From positions 17,754 to 48,965 of the forward strand of contig NW_014040319.1 in NCBI RefSeq assembly GCF_001186125.1: DNA of 31,212 nt, in the 5' to 3' direction. The notes beneath the pieces were generated by a model that was not told the origin of the DNA, did not search any database, and worked only from the letters and a program-made list of their open reading frames with translations. This document shows, in pieces, positions 10,901 to 20,462 of the stretch (its first letter is position 1; each line of letters starts with the position of its first letter). The position numbers and the translations under genes were made by a program. This DNA is from Sphaeroforma arctica JP610 (Eukaryota > Opisthokonta > Ichthyosporea > Ichthyophonida).

Positions 10901-13154
10901 TATTTGGTAGGCCCTGACTTGAGCTGCCGATGACTACCATATGTATCTTTCGAGTTCTTGATAGCATGTGAACTTTTATTCTTGTGTCTTGATAGACATG
11001 TGTACGTTTATTCTTGTGTGTCTTGATAGACAAGTGTACGCTTATTCTTGTGTGTCTTGATAGACATGTGTACGTTTATTCTTGTGTGTCTTGATAGACA
11101 TGTGTACGTTTATTCTTGTTTGTCTTGATAGACATGTGTACGTTTATTCTTGTGTGTCTTGATAGACATGTGTACGTTTATTCTTGTGTGTCTTGATAGA
11201 CATGTGTACGTTTATTCTTGTGTGTCTTGATAGACATGTGTACGTTTATTCTTGTTTGTCTTGATAGACATGTGTACGTTTATTCTTGTGTGTCTTGATA
11301 GACATGTGTACGTTTATTCTTGTGTGTCTTGATAGACATGTGTACGTCTATTCTTGTGTGTCTTGATAGACATGTGTACGTTTATTCTTGTGTGTCTTGA
11401 TAGACATGTGTACGTTTATTCTTGTGTTTCTTGATAGACATGTGTACGCTTATTCCTGTGTGTCTTGATAGACATGTGTACATTTATTCTTGTGTGTCTT
11501 GATAGACATGTGTACGTCTATTCTTGTGTGTCTTGATAGACATGTGTACGTTTATTCTTGTGTGTCTTGATAGACATGTGTACGTTTATTCCTGTGTGTC
11601 TTGATAGACATGTGTACATTTATTCTTGTGTGTCTTGATAGACATGTGTACGTCTATTCTTGTTTGTGTGCGTATTTCGTACTTTTATGCGTGTATGTGT
11701 ATGACGGGTACAGCTTCATCTAACACTCGTGAAGTCATCCTCGTCATCTTCCTCACACGCCAAACAACTACAAATCAGGCTCTACTGGCTGGAGTATTGC
11801 GGAACGATGCGCCGCATGAAATTTTCCCACACCAAGGTATACAGCCAAAGACTCCTCAACTGGGGCAGGTACTTCCGGAAGATAAAACCGCCACCGCTTT
11901 TATTAAAAGCACAGCGCTAAAATTCAGTGTTAACGCTGAAGAACCGAGCGAATTTGGTTCGACGCTTGCAAGCACAACAGATGGGGCCCCTCTAACGACT
12001 GTTGGCCAAGTCGTAGACCTGGAGGGTGTATCTGCTGCAGTGGGAGCGGCGTACACTGCGGAGGATGTGAAGGCGGATGCGGATAAGGAACCGTCGGCGA
12101 AACGCACGCACTCGCCCACCAGACCCGACAACGTGGGCTCGCAGAAGAAGTACAAGAAGTCGTACGAAATTATGGTGAGTTGTACCAGTGTATGTTGACA
12201 CCAGGGTGGTATTCGTCGCGTGTCACGTGTCTTAAAGATGCTATGGCGGGTTTGGTGCTGCTATTTCTTAGCGAAGTTCTAGGACGCCCGGAACGTCACC
12301 AATTGGTGTATGGACTGAACTCATTTCCAAGATCACTCTCTAATTATCCGTGCGTAGTAAATACTAAAACAACGGCGCCCAACTCTCTCTTTAAGCTTCA
12401 TGCATATATTGGTAGAAGTACTTTCCTCTCATCACCCTTATCCAGAATCTGCATTTGCTCCCATTGGAGGCTCAAATAGATTCTCATTGGCTTCTCTGTG
12501 TATTTTTTAGTGCGAGTCACAAACCCCCTCACCCATGCCGTGCAATTGTGTAGTAGTTCAGAGCAGTTAATCTCTTTGAGCCCATGGTATTTTCTGAGTG
12601 TTGTACTTCCCATGCAGCACTACCACACACATCCATCAAGCGCTGAGTAGCTGCAGTCGCTGGCTAAGAAATACAACCAAGTTCCACCATCCCGGAGTTT
12701 CCGTAAACTGCACGTCCTTTCGAGCAGTTCTTCTACTCCCATATTGCTCGCGCTTACCCATATTCTGTCTTTCTGTTTCTCACGCATATGTCCCTAGACC
12801 ACACCGTTGGCAGCCGACATCGATCCCTACTGTGGCGAGTGCCGCATAGTGCGCCCACGGCCGTCCCCAAGTACAATGGTGCTGTATTTGCACGCGTACA
12901 AGTACGAAGGTGATGCGTTCAATTACACAGCTCCTGCCCCCGCGTGGGCGAGTGAGGGGTATACAACCGATGAAGAGAGTAGTACGACAGGCGCTGCTGA
13001 TAACGGCATAGACAGGGGGCCCAGGCCCGGGGATGCAAGTAGTTATGCTGCCGATGGAGAATCGAAATCAAATACAGGTGAAGATAATAAGCACCTGGAC
13101 GTGGAGAGTGCTGCCGTCAACCTCGAACCGAAGCAGGAAACCAACGGACTGTAG
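7096..13154 (+). CDS. RPUSD2: RPUSD2-like RluA-family pseudouridine synthase
   Basis: It converts uridine to pseudouridine in RNA; relatives are human RPUSD2 and the synthase part of yeast Rib2/Pus8. Exons are 7096-7393, 8357-8646, 9427-9709, 10556-10656, 11779-12174 and 12798-13154: 1725 nt, 574 aa, every junction in phase with GT/AG ends. Exon 1 holds the family signature [16 protein letters not shown]; exons 1-2 form an S4-like segment; exon 2 carries [21 protein letters not shown] and the catalytic motif HRLDRLTSG (Asp185). Exon 3 has the [16 protein letters not shown] motif and exon 4 HPIVNDPIY. Exon 5 is a low-complexity linker. Exon 6 has the C-terminal [12 protein letters not shown] and [10 protein letters not shown] segments, also known from RPUSD2. 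The start is the first in-frame ATG (MPKKIRVG). No deaminase domain like that of yeast Rib2 is seen. The exon 5 acceptor could instead be at 11845, also in phase. AATAAA follows 134 nt after the stop. Confidence 0.93.
7620..7942. repeat. (TA)n/(GT)n compound microsatellite in RPUSD2 intron 1
   Basis: About 320 bp of alternating TA, GT, gtat and gttt units, ending in about 50 bp of pure (TA)n. Long Tyr/Ile/Val/Cys frames on both strands are repeat products. A second, shorter TA run at about 8318-8355 abuts the exon 2 acceptor, so that intron ends in TA repeat rather than a normal pyrimidine tract. Confidence 0.97.
10957..11665. repeat. 34-bp minisatellite, about 21 copies, in RPUSD2 intron 4
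   Basis: Tandem 34-bp units, each containing tcttgatagacatgtgtacg followed by a ttattcttgtgtg-like end. The first unit is diverged and the rest are nearly identical. Variant positions (gtttg, tacgtcta, tacattta, cctgtg) recur in order, which gives a higher-order pattern of about 4-5 units. The array lies between exon 4 and exon 5. Confidence 0.95.
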
Positions 13155-13287
13155 AATTAACGATTGTTTGCGGTGTCGGAGATTGAAAGTAGGGGAATGG
13201 GGCGGGACGTAAGGTGGTGAAGATGAAATTGAGGGACATAGCGAGGCACTGCATGCAGATGAGATCAAGATCGGCGGCTATGTGTAG

Positions 13288-13293
13288 AATAAA
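13288..13293 (+). terminator. Poly(A) signal of the RPUSD2-like gene
   Basis: AATAAA 134 nt downstream of the TAG stop at 13152-13154, the first such hexamer after the stop. Confidence 0.6.
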
Positions 13294-13589
13294 TTACCCT
13301 CACGACTGATTTGAACTGCTATGATGCTTTGGTCGAATTATCATAGGCACTGATGTTCAAAATGGTACTGTAAATGTGAAACCGTGAAACTTTGGTCGTA
13401 TTGATCCAAGTATCGTTATAAGCTACTGAGTGTGTGTTGCGCGCATAAAAAGGTATTTACATATTCGACAAATTAGTAAGCCAAAAATAGTTTTATTCCA
13501 ATTTGCAAACTTAACAATCTAAATGTTATTACATTCTCTCATTTGAATGTGTTGGTTCACCTCCACTACACGTACATGCGTTTCATAAT

Positions 13590-14870
13590 TAGCATTCGCG
13601 TGTTTTCCAAGGAACAGTGTCGCCTTGTTCAAAACTCGTCGTTTATACATGCAAGTGCCCTGAGAAGGTGCTTTACTATCCACGGGCTTTCCTCCGGAGC
13701 ACTTGCACGGAGCCCATTCCTGACAATGTTTCTTATACAGCGTATAGTATGCCCGCCTTGGAATCCGTTTCTACTTGTACGTGCAGGTCTCTTCCTCTAT
13801 TGGAGCTTCGCACTATTTCAATTTTCCCTCGATAGGCTTCGTCCACTCTGTACAATCGTTTTTCCCTCACACGGCACCATGTCTCCGATCGAGTACTCGT
13901 TCTTCTTGTATTGGCATATCCTGGGTATCGCCTGGCATTGCTCCAATTCGCTGTTCTTGACACAGAGACTATGCACCCACTCATCACAGTCTTTACCCGA
14001 ACATGGGATACACTCGTCATTTTGGTAGTCTAACAATAGGCTACATTGGTCCATTTTTTAAAATCAGAAACAGCACAAGTTATAGTGCCTCCGGATTTGA
14101 TGCTCCTTCCATCGCAAGCACACTTTTTGTGAGCTCCCCTGCATTCAGTGTCGATACACTTACACACAACCCAGTCTTCTTGTCTTTCATACTATAGCGA
14201 CATTTCTTGGGAGCTTACTTGCAGGCGGTGAGTCTCTATCCTTGCAGGTGCACTCCGTCCATTCATCGCTGTCCAGCCTAAAAACAGTACCACCACACCT
14301 TCTGCATGCTCTTTGCCGTTGTATTAGCATTACTGTGAGGCCTCCGCGTAAACGGTCAAATTACTATTCTTGCACGGGCACTTGGTCCACATATCACAAT
14401 TGCTATGGTGGCACTTTACCAAGTCTCCTTCACTGTGTCGTTATTTCCATAGTGGGATTTCTTTGGCGTCTTCTGACACTTTTAGTCCGTTGTTCTTCCC
14501 ATATTTACTTAAGATGGTCCACTTTTTGAAAGCTTTGTCGGTGCGGTGAACCTTTCCTATTTTGTAGTTGTGCGCATTATATGCACATTCTTTGTCTTTG
14601 AGTAGATTAAAAACAGATCCTGCGTCTGCTTATCTGACACTGACAGAGTCCGTTTTCGACTTCTCGACGGTAGCCTTGTATATAGTACTCGCCCTTAAAC
14701 AGGCATACAAGCTTTTCAAATTGGCACGCGCACTTGCCGCGGTTATTGCAATCATAAAATGCGTGCTGAAAGTATCTTTTGTGGCCTTTTTTGAAGTACT
14801 CTCCGTCGTATTATCATTGCTGTCCACGGCGCCTACTTCTACCACGCACTAGAAATTAAATCAAGTGGAG
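13590..14870 (-). pseudogene. Broken gene for a repetitive Cys/Trp-rich protein
   Basis: Read on the minus strand, this stretch holds a series of Cys-rich segments of one repeating type, roughly C-x-Y then G, C, C-[DQ]-x-W-x2-C-x-C-K. Examples are NCDMWTKCPCKNS, SDEWTECTCKD, KDCDEWVHSLC and HCQEWAPCKC, with linkers such as CQYKKNEYSIGDMVPC. The segments fall in different frames with stops between them, and I found no consistent splice signals, so a decayed array gene with several breaks fits better than a spliced one. The family is not recognised. The two-Cys spacing and G-rich linkers recall VWC-like extracellular modules, but that is only a resemblance. It points away from the RPUSD2-like gene and its 3' end faces that gene's 3' end. 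Confidence 0.55.
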
Positions 14871-16248
14871 CTACACTCCTGGCCTCAGGTATCAGCTTGC
14901 CTTCCAAAGAGATCCTTGTGGTGTTTGTACGTATGCAATGGGTGCTGAAGCCTAGATTGATGAAAACAGAGAACTCCATAATTTGTTGGAAGTTGACTTG
15001 AATCATCAACTAGGATTTGATATTGACAGTGTAATAGTAAGAACAATTTCATATTATGATAATTTGATTGTATTTAGTGCTAATACTATCTGCTTCACAT
15101 GGTTGTATTGTGTAGTTCTGACTTGCACGCGAGTTAGCAACATTGGGACACATTCGTACTGTCATAGCTCAAAAATATGTAGCTACAACAAATACGGATA
15201 AGTTATCTAGATATCTTTCTTCATTGACACTTTTGGATAAATTCATACGTAGTCATAGTTTGAGAATAAATACCCGTTGTATTGAAGATTTCGCCATTCG
15301 CCGTTCAATTTCATACATCGGTTTCTGGCTTCCAAATACGCATGAAGTATCTAGATCTTTTTTCAGCTATAGTTCAATATTACCCAAATTGCCTAATTTG
15401 TATAAAAAAAATATGCGAGAAAGTCCGGCTATTTTTCTTGTTTTTAAAAACAAAACAAATACAACTTTTTGGGTGGTCTAAAATATTTCGTTTGTTTTGT
15501 TATGTTTAACCCCCCCCCCAACCCCCCCACAAAAAAACAACCTATAATGATAAAAATGAATACTATTTCAAAAAATATTTATTTTTCACGCGGACTCGCG
15601 GAGTCTGGTGATAAATTAATTTCTTTTTTAAAAATAAGTACTGTAGTATATACATAAATTCATAAATATGTGAAATTGTATATTTTAAAAATACGTATGT
15701 ACGTAATTTTAACAAAAAAAAATGGGTTTTTTACAAAGCAATACACCAAAATCAATAGTAGGGCGCAATAAGTAAAAAAATTGAATATTTACATAAATAC
15801 TGCTCTTAAAAATACAAGCCACAACTCCACAAGGCACAAAGCCCTCCATGCCCTTGATGGTGGCAAATTGTAATATTTATTTACATAAAAATTTATGAAT
15901 ACTGTACTTTTTTAAATACATAGTAAATATATCTAAATGCTTTGGTCTATCGTGGAGTCTTGGTATTTAATTATACATAAATAAATATGTAAAAATAGCC
16001 TAAATAATTTGTTTTGTTATTTGGTGTTTGTTTTTATTATTTTAAACCCCCTTTGTATGTATGATACTTACACAATATTTTCTTTTAAAACAAATTTATT
16101 CCAACACATCTGGGTCTGGAAGTCTGGATTCTGGTGGCACCAATGAGGCATTGACGCACCATACTTCCTATCAACTATTTATGCCCTATGGGCCTATGCC
16201 CAAGCTCAATGCGTTAAAATTTGTAACCTTTATTTTGCCTCGAATAAA

Positions 16249-16285
16249 CATTAAAGTTGTAACTGACATTAAAGTTGTAACTTTT
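16249..16285. repeat. 18-bp tandem repeat (cattaaagttgtaactga)
   Basis: Two adjacent copies, the second running into acttttatatc. The same aaagttgtaact/aaagttataact core recurs in the longer dispersed copies at 16440, 16695 and 17195. Confidence 0.75.
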
Positions 16286-16439
16286 ATATCTCAATAGAAC
16301 ACTTTCATATATGTTAGGTACATTTTCCAGGTCACTCAGGTGACAATCGTCACAACTGAAACCCTCAATCTATTTTGATTGCCTTTTCTCAATTTCGTGT
16401 GGCCTAAAATTTTCAACGATCGGACACAAATAACTTTGT

Positions 16440-16550
16440 AGTTGATTTGTCCTAAATAAAAGTTATAACTTTTAATAATCAAAAAGTTAACATTAAAGTT
16501 GGAACTTATATTCCGTACCCCTATATTTAACTTGTTGAACTTAGGCCTAT
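16440..16550. repeat. Dispersed palindromic repeat, copy 1
   Basis: This copy begins gatttgtcctaaataaaagt. It contains a perfect 16-bp palindrome (aaaagttataactttt, 16458-16473), then aaaaagttaac, and ends cttgttgaacttaggcct. It aligns along about 110 bp with the copy at 17195-17310. Confidence 0.75.
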
Positions 16551-16680
16551 GCCCTATGCCCTATGGCCCATGTATTCCATATTTATGGGCTTTGGCCTTT
16601 GGAGTTTGGGCCTTATTACTTATCAGGCCCTGTGGCCTGTGGCCTGTGGCCTGTGCACTATTGTCTATTAGGCTATGGTC
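16540..16680. repeat. Short GC-rich direct repeats in the AT-rich island
   Basis: Runs of gccctat (ggcctatgccctatgccc) and a triplicated cctgtgg follow each other here. A related hairpin, GCCC-TAT-GGGC, sits at 16183-16193, and GACTC-GCG-GAGTC sits at 15593-15605. Confidence 0.7.
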
Positions 16681-16694
16681 CTAGAGTCTAACCT

Positions 16695-16765
16695 CAATAA
16701 GTTAAACGTTATAACTTTTATTTATCTAAAAGTTAACGATAGAAATCCAACGTTTATAACTGATA
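16695..16765. repeat. Dispersed palindromic repeat, copy 2 (partial)
   Basis: Shares gttataacttttatttatc and aaaagttaac with the other copies. AACTTTTA (16713-16720) and TAAAAGTT (16727-16734) form an inverted repeat with a 6-nt loop, and ccaacgtttata follows as in copy 3. Confidence 0.7.
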
Positions 16766-17194
16766 GGTACAGTCAAGATGGTGTCAGATATTTGTCCTGT
16801 TGTTGTTAGTGCGCACATTTATCAATATCCCCGCCACTTTCCTGAATAGCCTACAACTTGTAACATATATTTTCTTATGTGCGCGTTCAAAAGCTTCTCC
16901 GAGCGGCTCAACGCCTCTCAGAGCTGGCAATATGTGCAAAGTGTACGTGAATATGTAGTATATACTTGGAGAAATGTCTAAAAGATACTTCATAGTTGTT
17001 TGTTGTGCACATCATGACAATACGGACCAGGTACTTCGAGGAGACGAAGGTTAACAAAGTGATACACTCAAAATATGGGTATTGCCAAATGTCAAGTCAA
17101 ATATATGTAGATTCTGATTGGCTATTACCCATTTCATGGCTCAATTTGTTCAAAATAGGACAACTTATCGAGTGCAAATTTGAAAAAAAAAAGA

Positions 17195-17310
17195 TATTTG
17201 ATTTGTCACAAATAAAAGTTATACTTTTTATTTATCAAAAGGTTACCGTTAAAAATCTAACGTTTACCTCGTGCACGTCTAACTTGTTGACGTTAGGCTT
17301 GAGTACATAC
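17195..17310. repeat. Dispersed palindromic repeat, copy 3
   Basis: Starts gatttgtcacaaataaaagt, has a near-palindrome at 17214-17229, then tttatcaaaaggttacc, taaaaatctaacgttta and cttgttgacgttaggctt. It is colinear with copy 1 over the whole length. Confidence 0.75.
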
Positions 17311-18381
17311 GGAATTGGAAATTTCAAATTTGGAACCTTGTGTCTCAAGAGTAGATGGCTATTTAGTATTTACTCAAATGTAGCCTTCTAAATTATACAT
17401 CATGTCAAAAACTCTATACGTCATATTTTCCGACATGTCGGACACGTTTAAAACATACACTATTTTTCGACATGTTTTTATCTTAGACCAGGCCACTATT
17501 TACAACAAACATAAATACCTAGCCTTTTAAAGTTCTATTATATTTCAATTTGAATTTATCTATAAGTCACGATGAGAAACATATTTGCATTAATTTATAT
17601 ATATATTATTTGTTCTTGTTTCTTAGATTGTCCATTCATCCTTGTACATAAATCTATAATAAAAAACACAAATAATACAATGTTTGAGTATTGCAGAATT
17701 TAGAATACAACAATTTTAATTAGTCAGTTTTACTAAAATCACTCCAAGTGATAAAGTATTGCTAAATACAGAAAAATGGTCAAGTACAGAGTATTAGATC
17801 GTATACCAAACAGGTGTTTATTGGACATTGCTAAAACTGCAAAAGCGAATATGGCGTCCGAAAATTCAAAATAAGCGTTATTTATTTATTTTGTCAACAT
17901 TTATGAAGGAGAAATGAATAGAATCAATAGATCCAACAGTGGAGTTTTGAAGGAATTTAGTTTGTTGTAATACGCAGAGAACTTTAAAAGAAATTATAAA
18001 TATTTTCAAGCTTTCAGTGGAAGTACACGATTTTGACCGTACTTTATCGTCTTGAATTTATCGAATTACCATAGGAAATACAAGAAGTCATCAAGTATTG
18101 GCTTAATCTAAAAAGCTGACATAGTAATATGCACAAGTAGAAGAGGGAGTAAATAGATCGTTCCGCTGTTTGCGATGTTTTGTACACACAACTAAAAACC
18201 AAAAAAAAAGACGCATAAAGTTTAAAAAATACATGATACGCTATAGCTTAGGTGCTGACTGCTGATAGCGAGGTTCCTATGTCCTACGAAACTACAACCT
18301 TGTAGCAGGTCTTGAAACATTCAACTGATCTGAGTGGGTCCATCAAAATGCTACATGCAAGCCACAAGCTTTTACTTTGAG

Positions 18382-18389
18382 TATTTAAA
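18382..18389 (+). promoter_or_regulatory. TATA-like box upstream of the Cys-module gene
   Basis: TATTTAAA lies 56 nt upstream of the ATG at 18446, which leaves room for a short leader. The start context caccaaaATGtc has A at -3. The promoter role is inference from position and sequence. Confidence 0.4.
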
Positions 18390-18445
18390 CTAAACCTCAA
18401 CGCCGACAAAGACATATACGACAAGCACTGTCAAAATACACCAAA

Positions 18446-20338
18446 ATGTCAGCAATAAACCGGATTCTGCTATTGAGCATTGTATGTCTCGCAATGCACA
18501 ATACAGAAGTATACGCTAGCAGCTACAAAAACCAGGTAACGTACAAAAGCCCCATTAAGTGTAAGGACTCGTACGTTGATTGTATTAGCCAGCACGAGCT
18601 CATCATGTGGAAAGAATGCTGTGCCAAGGGAGACTACTGTCAGGACTGGGTTCCGGATTGCAGTGTTCGTACCTGTTGTGAGAAAATAATCTATGACAAG
18701 CCCAAGACTTGTGAGAAGAGCAATGTGAAGTGCACGGCTGGTTTCGAACTCACTGGAGACCAGGAGTGCTGTGGAAAACAGAAGAGCTGTGCACCTGGGG
18801 TGAAGACTTGCAATCGCAATACCTGTTGCGAAGAGAAGAAGTACGATCAACCCAAGAAATGTAAGGAGTCTGCTTTATTCTGTCCTAATGGTTTTGAGTT
18901 AATTGGAGGTCAGGAGTGTTGTGGAAAACAGAAGAGCTGTGAACCTGGGGTGAACACTTGCAACCGCAATACATGCTGCGAAGAGATAATCTATGACAAG
19001 CCCAAGAGGTGTGAGAAAAGCAATGTGAAGTGTAAGGCCGGCTTCGAGTTAATTGGAGGTCAGGAGTGTTGTGGAAAACAGAAGAGCTGTGAACCTGGGG
19101 TGAACACTTGCAACCGCAATACATGCTGCGAAGAGATAATCTATGACAAGCCCAAGAGGTGTGAGAAAAGCAATGTGAAGTGTAAGGCCGGCTTCGAGTT
19201 AATTGGAGGTCAGGAGTGTTGTGGAAAACAGAAGAGCTGTGAACCTGGGGTGAACACTTGCAACCGCAATACATGCTGCGAAGAGATAATCTATGACAAG
19301 CCCAAGAGGTGTGAGAAAAGCAATGTGAAGTGTAAGGCCGGCTTCGAGTTAATTGAAGATCAGGAGTGCTGTGGAGAACAGAAGAGCTGTGCGCCTGGGG
19401 TGAAAACTTGCAACCGCAGTACCTGTTGTGAAGAAAAGAAGTACGATCAGCCCAAAAAATGTAAGGAGTCTTCTGTCTCATGTCAGTATGGATTCGAGAT
19501 GAATGGAAAGCAGGAATGTTGTGGCAAAAATATGAACTGTGAAGACGGTGTCCCAAAGTGCAACAAAAGCATTTGCTGTGACAAGAAGAAATATGAAGAA
19601 CCCAAAAAGTGCAAAGAAACGAACATCGAATGCGATTATGGCTTCGATTTAGTTGGCAAGGAGGAGTGTTGCGCTGTCAATGGCTACTGCAAGCCTGGAG
19701 TGCCCAAGTGCAGTAAGTCCACCTGCTGTGAGAAGCGAAGGTATGACCAGCCGACGAAGTGCAAGGATGATGGTGTTTACTGTGGTTACGGGTACGATCT
19801 AATAGGCCATCAGAAGTGTTGTACAAAGGGAGACTACTGTGAGCCTGGTCTGTCAGACTGTGATCGACACACTTGCTGTGAGAAAAAGAAATATGATTTG
19901 CCTAAGAAGTGCAAAGACTCATCTGTGAAATGTGGACCTGATTATGATACCACCAATGAAAAGTGTTGCGAGAGAAATGATTATTGCCACCACAGTGTGC
20001 CCGAATGTAGCAAGAAAGTGTGCTGTGAGGAGAAGCCGTACTCACGACCTATCAAGTGTGCACATGCTGATGTACACTGTGGGCACGGGAAGACCAACTA
20101 TCTTCAGAAGTGCTGCGCTGGCAATCATTGCGAACCAGGTGTGCCCAAATGCGACCAGGCCGCCTGCTGTAAGTATACCGGCCCAGTTGACCCGACAGGC
20201 AACTATTACAAGTGTGGTGATATCTCATCTCACAAGTGCAGTAATGGATATAAGCATGACACTGCATGCTGCCGGTACTCCAACAAATGTGGCGACTACG
20301 CTTCAATCAAGTGTGGCACTTCGCGCTGCTGCAAATAG
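18446..20338 (+). CDS. Secreted protein of twelve 8-cysteine modules
   Basis: A single-exon, intact 630-aa protein of unrecognised family. It opens with a signal peptide (RILLLSIVCLA core, likely cut near VYA-SS, residue 25). From residue 39 it is built wholly of twelve modules, mostly 50 aa: C-x6-C-x11-CC-x5-C-x6-C-x4-CC-x10, 96 module cysteines in all. The linker between modules is typically YD(K/Q)PK(K/R). Modules 3-6 (residues 139-338) are nearly identical and modules 1 and 8-12 are diverged. Modules 10-12 vary in length, and module 12 ends the protein at CCK. There is no membrane anchor, so it is probably secreted to the wall, sheath or medium. Eight Cys with two CC pairs suggest four disulfides per module, as in small knotted extracellular folds, but I do not assign a function. 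The ATG is supported by the leader, the TATA-like box and the A at -3. Confidence 0.9.
   Translation: MSAINRILLLSIVCLAMHNTEVYASSYKNQVTYKSPIKCKDSYVDCISQHELIMWKECCAKGDYCQDWVPDCSVRTCCEKIIYDKPKTCEKSNVKCTAGFELTGDQECCGKQKSCAPGVKTCNRNTCCEEKKYDQPKKCKESALFCPNGFELIGGQECCGKQKSCEPGVNTCNRNTCCEEIIYDKPKRCEKSNVKCKAGFELIGGQECCGKQKSCEPGVNTCNRNTCCEEIIYDKPKRCEKSNVKCKAGFELIGGQECCGKQKSCEPGVNTCNRNTCCEEIIYDKPKRCEKSNVKCKAGFELIEDQECCGEQKSCAPGVKTCNRSTCCEEKKYDQPKKCKESSVSCQYGFEMNGKQECCGKNMNCEDGVPKCNKSICCDKKKYEEPKKCKETNIECDYGFDLVGKEECCAVNGYCKPGVPKCSKSTCCEKRRYDQPTKCKDDGVYCGYGYDLIGHQKCCTKGDYCEPGLSDCDRHTCCEKKKYDLPKKCKDSSVKCGPDYDTTNEKCCERNDYCHHSVPECSKKVCCEEKPYSRPIKCAHADVHCGHGKTNYLQKCCAGNHCEPGVPKCDQAACCKYTGPVDPTGNYYKCGDISSHKCSNGYKHDTACCRYSNKCGDYASIKCGTSRCCK
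18896..19355. repeat. Perfect 150-bp periodic coding repeat
   Basis: Within the Cys-module gene, each base from 18896 to 19205 equals the base 150 positions later. Copies 19011-19160 and 19161-19310 are identical at every site, silent positions included. This indicates very recent duplication or gene conversion. Confidence 0.93.
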
Positions 20339-20429
20339 ACGTAATGTGTTTCTCTCTATATGACAATTTCAATTTTGTCGCTGCCAAGAGTTGCAGTCTA
20401 CATCGAGTTAATGAGACGATCCAAATCGA

Positions 20430-20435
20430 AATAAA
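20430..20435 (+). terminator. Poly(A) signal of the Cys-module gene
   Basis: AATAAA about 90 nt past the TAG stop at 20336-20338. Confidence 0.6.
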
Positions 20436-20462
20436 ACCTATCTCTACAATTTGATTAGTATA

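Larger units (their letters stand above)
14880..18370. other. AT-rich island with dispersed repeats, no convincing gene
   Basis: Base composition turns strongly AT-rich between the broken Cys-rich gene and the intact one. The island contains long A and T runs, a poly-C pair at 15510-15529, GC-rich mini-hairpins and a dispersed palindromic repeat. Open frames are short, and none exceeds 60 codons between 17391 and the ATG at 18446. The frame at 15143-15481 is discussed as a possible transposase relic. Confidence 0.7.

Noticed and set aside
10957-11665. Regular array resembling a CRISPR
   Set aside because: The units are head-to-tail with no unique spacers, and the array sits in an intron of a eukaryotic gene. 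It is a minisatellite.
11729-11920. Alternative frame with a Ser run at the RPUSD2 exon 5 region
   Set aside because: It does not join the phase-0 donor of the same exon at 12174 or reach exon 6 in frame. The other frame fits both sides.
18885-19556. 223-codon minus-strand frame across the Cys-module gene
   Set aside because: It is the shadow of the 150-bp coding repeat on the other strand. A repeat unit divisible by three keeps any stop-free antisense frame open.
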